This document shows positions 5,445-11,856 of a DNA stretch of 11,856 bases, piece by piece. The DNA is from an uncultured Odoribacter sp. (GTDB lineage: Bacteria > Bacteroidota > Bacteroidia > Bacteroidales > Marinifilaceae), in the NCBI GenBank assembly GCA_905193145.1, contig CAJJNP010000098.1:1-11856 (forward strand), written 5' to 3'. A program made the translations under genes and the position numbers. The notes under the pieces are model-generated. The model was not told the DNA's origin. It was given only the letters and a program-made list of their open reading frames with translations, and did no database searches. Position 1 is the stretch's first letter. Each line of letters opens with the position of its first letter.

Positions 5445-7505
5445 ATGCCAAACAGAAAACTCAAACGACATTTAAACATAGGCTTCAGATGGCTGACTAT
5501 CCTCATAATCTGTACAGTCACAGTCTATCTGTTTCCTCGAGGAGGCAGTTTTCAATACGAATATCAGAAAGGAATGCAGTGGCGCTATGAAACGCTGTAT
5601 GCTCCATTCAGTTTTCCGATACATAAAACAGAAGAGGAGCTGCAACAGGAACGTGAAAAAATCAATGAAGAGCAACAGCCTATTTTCAAACGCAACGCCC
5701 AGACCGGAAGCAATCAAGTGGAAAAGTTCCGCTCGGCTCTCCATACTTTCGATAACCCGGAAAACCATGCGAAACTGGGAAAACTTACAAAAAAACTGGA
5801 ATCCATTTACACGGCCGGCATTTTGCAACTTCCGGAGGGCATGAACGCAGAGAAAATCAAGCGTGTACAAATCATTTCAAACAATCTGGCAGAAACGGTA
5901 AAATTCAGCGATATCTATACCCTGAAAAAAGCTTATACTACCTTGAGCGAGGGAATAAGCCACAGCACTCTACCACAGGCAGTCAAGGAGAAGATTCTCA
6001 GTCTGAATCTGAACAACTACCTGCAACCGAATCTGGACTTTGACCTTGCCAAAACCACCCAGGCGCAAATGGCTACCCTCAAAGGTATCAGCCTGACACA
6101 GGGAATGGTGCAAAAAGGCGATGTCATTATCAGCAAACGCGAGCTGGTAACACCTGAAAAAATCAAGCTGCTGAATTCTCTCAAAATTGAATACCAGAAC
6201 AATCTGGGATCGACAGAGACTTATAGCCGTATCATCGGCGGACAGTTCTTGCTCGTATTGATTGCGTTGATTGTGTTTTCAACCTTTTTCTACTACTCCA
6301 AGAAGAGGATATTCTACAATAACCGGGAGTTTATTTTTCTGTATGGTCTTTTTTTGGCAACCATTTTATTAGGCAGCATAGGCTATCACCAAAGCATCAA
6401 CATGTTTGCCATTCCGGTATTGTTTTTTACCATCATTGTCAACATTCTGATTGGCAGCCGTTCTGCGCTGTACCTATTGTTGGGAACGACTTTGCTGGTA
6501 TCTTACTACGCACCCAACAGCTACATGTATGCCTTTATGCAGGTGGCAGCCGGAATCGTAGCCATTTTCAGTCTGACACACCTGCAACGCAGAGGACAGC
6601 TGTTTATCTCTATCCTACTGACATTCATTACATACGCATTGGTGTATACGGCATTCATTCTCACTCAGGAAGGAGAAATACGTGTCACCCACATGTTCGG
6701 CTACCTGTGGCTGTTTATCAACAGCATGCTCTTGATGCTCACTTATCCGGTGATTTATATTTTTGAGCGTATATTCGGCTATACTTCAGAAATCACCTTG
6801 ATAGAACTATCCAATCCGAACCATCCGGCCTTACGCAATCTGACAAAGAAAGCTCCCGGCACGTTCCAACATTCGCTGATGGTGGCCAACCTGGCAGAGG
6901 AAGCCATTTACCGTATTGGCGGCAATCCTCTGCTGACAAGAACCGGAGCTCTCTATCATGATATCGGCAAGACCTACGAGCCTTTCTTTTTCATTGAAAA
7001 CCAAGCAGGAGGCATGAATCCGCACAGCAATTGCGAATTTGACGAAAGCGCCCAACATATCATCAACCACGTCACGAAAGGCGTGGAAATGGCAAAAAAA
7101 TATAATCTGCCGGAATGTATCATCAACTTTATCCGCACTCACCACGGGAAAAGCAAAGTGAAATATTTCTACAATTCCTTTAAGAACAAGTATCCGGACA
7201 AGGAAATTGACGAATCTCTGTTCACTTATGCCGGCCCGGACCCCGTTACCCGGGAATGTGCCGTAGTGATGATGGCAGACGCTGTAGAGGCTGTATCACG
7301 CACCTTGACAGAGAAGACAGAAGAGAACATTGCACAGGCAGTAAACAACATCATCAACGGACAGGTTCAAGACGGCCGTTTCGTGAATGCAGACATTACG
7401 TTTAAGGATATTGCCACTGTAAAACAGGTATTTATTGAAATGCTAACTAATATATACCACTCCAGAATAGCCTATCCTAAACTGGAGAAAAAAGAAGACA
7501 AGTAA
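5445..7505 (+). CDS. 7TM-HD family phosphodiesterase, probable cyclic di-AMP hydrolase (PgpH-type)
   Basis: The protein has 686 residues from the ATG at 5445. A TTG five codons earlier (5430) is also in frame, but the ATG fits better. An N-terminal membrane segment at about 14-32 is followed by a large extracytoplasmic 7TMR-HDED domain (about 35-260, Gln/Lys/Glu-rich helices). Seven membrane segments span about 262-440, and a cytoplasmic HD domain follows. The HD motif is clear: His476 (TFQHSLMVANLAEE), then His505-Asp506 (LYHDIGKTYEP), spaced 29 residues apart as in Listeria PgpH, with the downstream THHG and MMADAVEAVSR motifs. PgpH proteins degrade cyclic di-AMP to pApA, controlling potassium, osmotic and cell-wall balance (established in Firmicutes, inferred here). 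A LacI-family gene follows 17 bases later, probably in the same transcript. Confidence 0.88.
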   Translation: MPNRKLKRHLNIGFRWLTILIICTVTVYLFPRGGSFQYEYQKGMQWRYETLYAPFSFPIHKTEEELQQEREKINEEQQPIFKRNAQTGSNQVEKFRSALHTFDNPENHAKLGKLTKKLESIYTAGILQLPEGMNAEKIKRVQIISNNLAETVKFSDIYTLKKAYTTLSEGISHSTLPQAVKEKILSLNLNNYLQPNLDFDLAKTTQAQMATLKGISLTQGMVQKGDVIISKRELVTPEKIKLLNSLKIEYQNNLGSTETYSRIIGGQFLLVLIALIVFSTFFYYSKKRIFYNNREFIFLYGLFLATILLGSIGYHQSINMFAIPVLFFTIIVNILIGSRSALYLLLGTTLLVSYYAPNSYMYAFMQVAAGIVAIFSLTHLQRRGQLFISILLTFITYALVYTAFILTQEGEIRVTHMFGYLWLFINSMLLMLTYPVIYIFERIFGYTSEITLIELSNPNHPALRNLTKKAPGTFQHSLMVANLAEEAIYRIGGNPLLTRTGALYHDIGKTYEPFFFIENQAGGMNPHSNCEFDESAQHIINHVTKGVEMAKKYNLPECIINFIRTHHGKSKVKYFYNSFKNKYPDKEIDESLFTYAGPDPVTRECAVVMMADAVEAVSRTLTEKTEENIAQAVNNIINGQVQDGRFVNADITFKDIATVKQVFIEMLTNIYHSRIAYPKLEKKEDK

Positions 7506-7522
7506 CACAAACTCACAGGCAC

Positions 7523-8557
7523 ATGACACAGAAAGCTATTACAATCAAAGATTTGGCAGAGAGATTGAACATCTCTGTTTCAACGGTATCCCGCGCACTG
7601 AAGGACAATCCGGAAATCAGCCAACAGACACGCAAAACGGTTCAAAATTTAGCAAAAGAATTGGGATACAAGCCCAATCCTATCGCTGTTGCTTTAAAGA
7701 CACATAAAAGCAATACGATTGGTGTCGTTGTTCCACAAATCGTCAATACCTTCTTCGCCAATGTCGTAAAAAGCATTGAGGGAGTTGCAGACAAATATGG
7801 ATATAATGTATTGGTCAGTTCTTCGAATGAAAGTTTTGAAAAAGAGAAAAAGAACATCGACATATTTCTAGCAAACCGCTGCGACGGAATTATCCTGTCC
7901 ATTTCAAAGACAACCACATCGTATGAGCATATCCAAAACATCCTGACTTCGGGAATACCCCTGGTGCTTTTTGACCGTACCGCCAAAGAGCTGGAGGTAT
8001 CCAAAGTTGTGGCAGACGATGCAGAAGCTGCCTACAAAATCGTGCAGCACCTGATTCACGGCGGAGCCCGCAAAATTGCCCTATTGACAGGTCCGGAACA
8101 TCTCTCCATCGGTAAAAACCGCATGAAAGGCTATTTAAAAGCCATGACCCAGAACAAATTGGAAATAGATACGAATCTTATCGTGAGATGTGAAGATTTC
8201 ACAGTAAAATCAGCCAAGACAGCCGTATTACGTCTCCTGGACTCCAAGCATATCCCGGATGCTATTTTCGGCATCAACGACGACATGGCAATCGGCGCTA
8301 TGGAAGCCATCAAGGAGAAAGGTCTGCAAATTCCGGAAGATGTAGCTATTTTTGGTTTCTCAAACAGCAAACGTTCACGCTATATGACGCCATCAATCAG
8401 TACCATCGACCAATTCCCGGACAAGATTGGAGAGACAGCAGCCGAATTGCTTTTTGAGCAGATTTTAGATCCCAAACATGCAAAAATCCGCGAAGAGGTC
8501 ATCAACTGCGAATTGATTGTCCGTGAATCTTCCGACCGCTCATATTTGGAGAAATAA
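7523..8557 (+). CDS. LacI-family transcriptional regulator
   Basis: The protein has 344 residues, the standard LacI/GalR length. The N-terminal helix-turn-helix covers about residues 6-27 (ITIKDLAERLNISVSTVSRAL), and the hinge (LGYKPNPIAVALKT) covers 47-60. A periplasmic-binding-protein-like sensor domain runs from IGVVVPQ (66) to the end. Conserved ligand-domain landmarks are present: FFANVVKSIEG, CDGIILS, PLVLFDR, the GARKIALLTGP strand, IFGINDDMAIGAMEAI and ISTIDQFPDKIGETAAELL. It should bind an operator as a dimer and respond to a small molecule, commonly a sugar, but the ligand cannot be read from the sequence and no sugar genes are adjacent. Co-transcription with the phosphodiesterase gene is likely from the short gap. 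A perfect hairpin terminator follows. Confidence 0.95.
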   Translation: MTQKAITIKDLAERLNISVSTVSRALKDNPEISQQTRKTVQNLAKELGYKPNPIAVALKTHKSNTIGVVVPQIVNTFFANVVKSIEGVADKYGYNVLVSSSNESFEKEKKNIDIFLANRCDGIILSISKTTTSYEHIQNILTSGIPLVLFDRTAKELEVSKVVADDAEAAYKIVQHLIHGGARKIALLTGPEHLSIGKNRMKGYLKAMTQNKLEIDTNLIVRCEDFTVKSAKTAVLRLLDSKHIPDAIFGINDDMAIGAMEAIKEKGLQIPEDVAIFGFSNSKRSRYMTPSISTIDQFPDKIGETAAELLFEQILDPKHAKIREEVINCELIVRESSDRSYLEK

Positions 8558-8585
8558 AGACAAACCGACACTTAAATTCAATATG

Positions 8586-8612
8586 AAAACGCCCGTATAA
8601 ACGGGCGTTTTT
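8586..8612 (+). terminator. Rho-independent terminator after the lacI-type gene
   Basis: AAAACGCCCGT (8586-8596), loop ATAA, then ACGGGCGTTTT (8601-8611) form a perfect 11-bp stem running into a T-run (8608-8612). The A-rich left flank means it could also act on the other strand. Confidence 0.93.
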
Positions 8613-8655
8613 CTTATAAAACCAATAATTACACCCTATAAAACTAACGAGCTTT

Positions 8656-8676
8656 AACCTTTAGATAAAGGTTTTT
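8656..8676 (+). terminator. Second, weaker hairpin with T-run
   Basis: AACCTTT (8656-8662), loop AGAT, then AAAGGTT (8667-8673) form a 7-bp stem, with five T at 8672-8676. It lies 43 bases after the first terminator and could be a back-up terminator, or an attenuator if transcription of the gldA region begins upstream of it. Confidence 0.5.
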
Positions 8677-8708
8677 CACACTTCAAGGAGGCATATAGAT
8701 TTGTCGCG

Positions 8709-8724
8709 GTTAAAGATAGTTAAA
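8709..8724 (+). repeat. GTTAAA direct repeat, 10-base period
   Basis: GTTAAA occurs at 8709-8714 and 8719-8724, one helical turn apart, about 30-40 bases before the candidate -7 box of the gld operon. The spacing suits a regulator or an alternative sigma factor bound to one face of the DNA. No function can be assigned from sequence alone. Confidence 0.5.
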
Positions 8725-8750
8725 TAGGAAAAGAATAAGCCCATCGTGAT

Positions 8751-8758
8751 TATATTTG
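8751..8758 (+). promoter_or_regulatory. Candidate -7 box for gldAFG (TATATTTG)
   Basis: TATATTTG matches TAnnTTTG exactly and would give a leader of roughly 40-45 bases before the gldA ATG at 8808. No TTTG is found at the -33 position (the bases there are GAAA-like), so activation or another sigma factor may be involved. Confidence 0.4.
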
Positions 8759-8807
8759 TTATCGGTAATACTAAGGGAATTATTGAGTAACAACGAAAAT
8801 AGAATAT

Positions 8808-9731
8808 ATGGATGTAGTTGTGGAAAACTTAACCAAGTCGTTCGGCTTACAAAAAGCCATTGACTCCGTTAGTTTTAAGGCGCGTAAAGGAGAAATTCTC
8901 GGTTTTCTCGGTCCAAACGGTGCCGGTAAGACGACGACCATGAAAATCATGTCCTGTTTTCTATTTCCCGATTACGGCAATATCTATTTCGATAAATACT
9001 CTATCCACAAAAACGCTCGCAGAATCAAAGAATTCATAGGCTATCTTCCAGAGCACAATCCTCTTTACGAAGAGATGAATGTGATTGATTTTCTAGAATT
9101 CATTGCCAAAATACATAGAATACCCGGTTATAAAATAAAGCCTCGTATTGTCGATATGCTCCAATTGTGCGGACTGGATTCGGAAAAGCACAAAACAATC
9201 CGCGAACTGTCAAAAGGATACAGACAGCGAGTCGGACTGGCACAGGCATTGATTCATGATCCGGAAGTACTGATACTGGATGAACCAACAACCGGTCTGG
9301 ACCCTAATCAAATCAGAGAAATTCGCGAACTCATCACCAATATTGGACGAGAAAAAACCATCATTCTCAGCTCGCATATCCTCGCAGAGATAGAGGCAAC
9401 ATGCGACAGAGTGCTGATCATCAACAAGGGGAAGGTGGTCGCAAACGGCACATCTGAAGAGCTGAGAAAAAAATCAGACTCAGACAAAGTTTTGAAAGTG
9501 AATATATGCGGAGCTCCGGAGCTGGAGATATACAAAGAACTGGCAACCCTTCCTGCCGCCAAGGTATCACACCACCGAGACGAACACTATTTCAATGTGC
9601 GCTGCGACCGACAAATAAATATAGAAAAAGACATTTTCGACTTGTGTACACACAATGACTGGTACATCAACGAACTGACACCCATTGAAACGCGACTGGA
9701 AGATATTTTCCGACAAGTAACCCAAAATTAG
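8808..9731 (+). CDS. gldA: ABC transporter ATP-binding protein GldA
   Basis: The protein has 307 residues. ATPase motifs appear in order: Walker A GPNGAGKTT (35-43), signature LSKGYRQRVGLAQAL (134-148), Walker B VLILDEPTTGLDP (154-166) with catalytic Glu159, and H-loop His190 in ILSSHILAE. The usual Q-loop Gln is replaced by Glu82 in GYLPEHNPLY, as is common in this NatA/GldA-like branch. The C-terminal extension (about 220-307) ends with ETRLEDIFRQVT, typical of these exporters. It should power the transporter formed with the GldF permease 6 bases downstream. In Flavobacterium, GldA, GldF and GldG are needed for gliding (established). Bacteroidales gut species are not known to glide, so the substrate and role here are open. 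The ATG at 8808 is chosen because the fold begins directly (VVVENLTKSFG). Confidence 0.9.
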   Translation: MDVVVENLTKSFGLQKAIDSVSFKARKGEILGFLGPNGAGKTTTMKIMSCFLFPDYGNIYFDKYSIHKNARRIKEFIGYLPEHNPLYEEMNVIDFLEFIAKIHRIPGYKIKPRIVDMLQLCGLDSEKHKTIRELSKGYRQRVGLAQALIHDPEVLILDEPTTGLDPNQIREIRELITNIGREKTIILSSHILAEIEATCDRVLIINKGKVVANGTSEELRKKSDSDKVLKVNICGAPELEIYKELATLPAAKVSHHRDEHYFNVRCDRQINIEKDIFDLCTHNDWYINELTPIETRLEDIFRQVTQN

Positions 9732-9737
9732 AAAGCT

Positions 9738-10460
9738 ATGAAGACAATAAATATTCTCATAAACAAAGAACTGAGCAACAGCTTCAATTCCTGGGGAATT
9801 TATATCGGCTACCTGATTTTCTTCTGCGTGTGCGGCTTTTATATCTGGCTATCGAATAACAATATATTTTATTTAGGTCAAGCCACCATGATGCCTGTCT
9901 TTGTTATCATCAACTGGACACAATTCTTTATGATTCCGGCATTAACCATGCGCAGCCTTGCTGACGAGAAACGGAGCGGAACTTTAGAACTGCTGCTGAC
10001 CAAACCAATAAAAACATCCGAACTTATAGGGGGCAAGTTCTTTTCGAATCTGGCCATTGCAGCCCTGGCTCTTGTACTGACACTCCCCTATTACCTAACC
10101 ATCTCATTTTTGGGCTCTATCGACCATGGGACCGTATTATTGGGATATTTCGGTTTGCTGTGCATGGCAGCCTGTTATATCAGTATCGGAATTTTTGCCT
10201 CATCCCTGTCAAGGACTCCGGTAACTGCATTCTTTATACATTATGGTATCGGACTGTGCTTCCAGACCTTATTCGGCATGCTTGCAACTCAATTTCATAA
10301 TGGCATCATTGCCAATATACTCAACTATCTGTCCATGGAAGAACATTTTGACACATTAGCCCGTGGAATTCTAGACACCCGTGATATTATCTACTTCTGT
10401 TCTATCTGCGCCATATTTCTCGCACTTTCTAAATTTTTCGTATGTAAAAGTAGGTTCTAG
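9738..10460 (+). CDS. gldF: ABC transporter permease GldF
   Basis: The protein has 240 residues, with about six hydrophobic segments: roughly 20-40, 52-71, 104-128, 131-155, 163-186 and 216-234. After the second segment comes the ABC-2 permease signature MRSLADEKRSGTLELLLTKP (about 71-90), which contacts the ATPase. The start (MKTINILINKELSNSFNSWG) is the usual short amphipathic lead. It is inner-membrane and pairs with GldA, encoded 6 bases upstream, and with GldG, whose start lies 30 bases downstream. All three are on the same strand with no terminator between, which indicates one operon. The family call is firm. The gene name rests on the GldA-GldF-GldG order. Confidence 0.88.
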   Translation: MKTINILINKELSNSFNSWGIYIGYLIFFCVCGFYIWLSNNNIFYLGQATMMPVFVIINWTQFFMIPALTMRSLADEKRSGTLELLLTKPIKTSELIGGKFFSNLAIAALALVLTLPYYLTISFLGSIDHGTVLLGYFGLLCMAACYISIGIFASSLSRTPVTAFFIHYGIGLCFQTLFGMLATQFHNGIIANILNYLSMEEHFDTLARGILDTRDIIYFCSICAIFLALSKFFVCKSRF

Positions 10461-10490
10461 CAGAATTTAAAATTTTAAGTCAGGAAGGTT

Positions 10491-11856
10491 ATGAAGAAGA
10501 TTTTAAAAGATATTAGTTATATACTCATCTGTGTGGTGCTGCTGAACATTATTTCGTATTTTATATACATACGTTGGGATTTCACAGCAACCAAACGCTA
10601 TTCCCTCAGCAAGGTCAGCAAAAACATCATCCAGCAAAATACCAGAAATATTGCTATTGATTTTTATGTCACAGAAGACCTGCCACAAGATATACAAAAA
10701 CTGGCAAAAGAATTCCTATCACTGCTCAAAGAATACAAATCATTGAGCAACACAGATTTCACAATAAATATCATCAATCCCAATTCACAAGCAACAGAGT
10801 TTGCTGCAGCCAAGGCTGGCATTGAACCCATTTATAAAGAGATTCGAGAACGGGATTTGGAAAAGGTGCAAAGAATCTTTATTGGTGCCGTGTTTCATAT
10901 CGGCAACAAAGAAGCAGTCATTCCGAAAATCAACTTCGACACCCCCATTGAATATGAAATCACCCGCTTGCTTAAACAAGCCAACGATTCCATAAAACCG
11001 GTAGTGGGATTTGTCAAAGGACATGGCGAGATGCCTTTTAATACCATGCCCCAACTTATAAACGAATTGTCGCATCTATCAGAAATCCAATCAGTAGATT
11101 TGAGCACATCCCGCTCTTTGAAACAAAACAATGTCATCTGCATCATCGACCCCAAAGATACATATTCAGCGTTCGAACTGGAACAACTGAACAAATACCT
11201 GGACGAAGGCGGACGCCTCTTCATCGCTCTGAACCATGCTATCGGCCAATTAGGCAACCGGAACAGCGGATTTATCAACCGCACCGGTATTGAAGATATG
11301 CTGGAGAAAAAAGGATTGAAAATAAAGTATGATTTTATCGTAGACAATAATTGCGGAACCATAGCTATCCACCAACAATACGGATTGCTAAACTTTCAAA
11401 GCAATATCAGTTTCCCCTATATTCCCATCATCACGAATTTCGGCCACCACACCATTACCCATGGTCTGAAATCGCTATTATTGCCTTTTGCAAGCAGCAT
11501 TGAACAGAAAAGAGGAGACAGCGATTATTATTTTAAATCACTAGCCCGAACATCAAGCATTTCGGGCATTCAACAAGCACCAATCTTCTTTGATTTTCAA
11601 AAGCAATGGACTCAAAGCGACTTTAACCATCCCAATAATATCGTTGCAGCCCTGCTAAGCAATGACAAGAACAATAGTGCCATCATCACAATTACAGATG
11701 CAGACTTTATCAGTAACGAAATCGTCACATCCAGTCCTACCGACAACATCAATTTTGCGGTCAACTCCATTGAATGGTTGGCTGATAATTCCGGCCTCAT
11801 CCAACTGAGGAACAAATTTACAACATTCTCTCTATTAGAGCCGATTGAAGACTACA
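10491..11856 (+). CDS. gldG: GldG-type ABC transporter auxiliary subunit, 3' end beyond window
   Basis: The frame from the ATG at 10491 is open for 455 codons to the window edge and has no stop. It begins MKKILKDISYILICVVLLN, with one membrane segment at about residues 7-27, then RWDFTATKRYSLSKVS (29-44), the standard lead into the extracytoplasmic domain of GldG-like proteins (ABC_transp_aux family). Further landmarks are AIDFYVTEDLPQ, VVGFVKGHGEMPF (Gly177-His178-Gly179-Glu180), a central CIIDPKDTYSAFELEQLNKYL segment, and a late TDADFISNE with AVNSIEWL. Typical GldG proteins end with another membrane helix, which would lie beyond 11856. It probably anchors in the inner membrane and assists the GldA-GldF transporter. 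It lies 30 bases after gldF. Confidence 0.88.
   Translation, partial: MKKILKDISYILICVVLLNIISYFIYIRWDFTATKRYSLSKVSKNIIQQNTRNIAIDFYVTEDLPQDIQKLAKEFLSLLKEYKSLSNTDFTINIINPNSQATEFAAAKAGIEPIYKEIRERDLEKVQRIFIGAVFHIGNKEAVIPKINFDTPIEYEITRLLKQANDSIKPVVGFVKGHGEMPFNTMPQLINELSHLSEIQSVDLSTSRSLKQNNVICIIDPKDTYSAFELEQLNKYLDEGGRLFIALNHAIGQLGNRNSGFINRTGIEDMLEKKGLKIKYDFIVDNNCGTIAIHQQYGLLNFQSNISFPYIPIITNFGHHTITHGLKSLLLPFASSIEQKRGDSDYYFKSLARTSSISGIQQAPIFFDFQKQWTQSDFNHPNNIVAALLSNDKNNSAIITITDADFISNEIVTSSPTDNINFAVNSIEWLADNSGLIQLRNKFTTFSLLEPIEDY

Noticed and set aside
5472..5870. 132-codon minus-strand frame
   Set aside because: It is antisense to the clearly coding extracytoplasmic domain of the PgpH-type gene and has no recognisable motif.
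1..11856. CRISPR arrays, tRNA or rRNA genes, integrase or complete insertion sequence
   Set aside because: I looked for regularly spaced repeats, clover-leaf ends and transposase or integrase motifs and saw none in the window.

Overview
The window looks like chromosomal DNA of a Bacteroidales bacterium, most likely Bacteroides, Phocaeicola or a close relative. The evidence is a SusC-type STN fragment beside a FecR-like fragment and thioredoxin-family genes, several candidate Bacteroides-type -7 boxes (TAnnTTTG), few Shine-Dalgarno sequences in front of genes, and a GldA/GldF/GldG ABC operon. The assignment comes from protein families, not from a 16S gene or a database search.

Left part, minus strand, 1-1731: a decaying outer-membrane nutrient-uptake locus. 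Read in its direction of transcription, it holds a FecR-like anti-sigma N-terminus (from 1731), fused out of frame to a TlpA-type thioredoxin fragment that has lost its active site. Next comes a secreted protein of the kind found with TlpA proteins, split by a one-base frameshift (1329-363). Last is a SusC/TonB-receptor start that ends inside its STN domain (282-19). None of the four looks intact. About 400 bases without a gene follow (1744-2127), with short repeats and strong strand asymmetry, ending at the terminator of the floA operon.

Middle part: nfeD and floA (3642-2171, minus strand) encode a membrane-microdomain pair and are transcribed divergently from folE (GTP cyclohydrolase I) and fabD (malonyl-CoA:ACP transacylase), which end at a strong terminator at 5324-5378. 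A new transcription unit then carries a PgpH-type 7TM-HD phosphodiesterase, expected to degrade cyclic di-AMP, and a LacI-family regulator 17 bases downstream. It is closed by a perfect hairpin terminator (8586-8612).

Right part: after a 250-base leader or intergenic region with a second hairpin, a GTTAAA direct repeat and a -7 box, an operon begins that encodes an ABC ATPase (GldA), a membrane permease (GldF) and a GldG-type auxiliary subunit. gldG is open from 10491 to the end of the window and is cut by the window edge, with 455 codons visible.

Most intact genes are conserved core functions. The unusual material is the degraded locus at the left end, the repeat-bearing gap beside it, and the structured region in front of gldA. 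I found no convincing evidence of a wholly new system.
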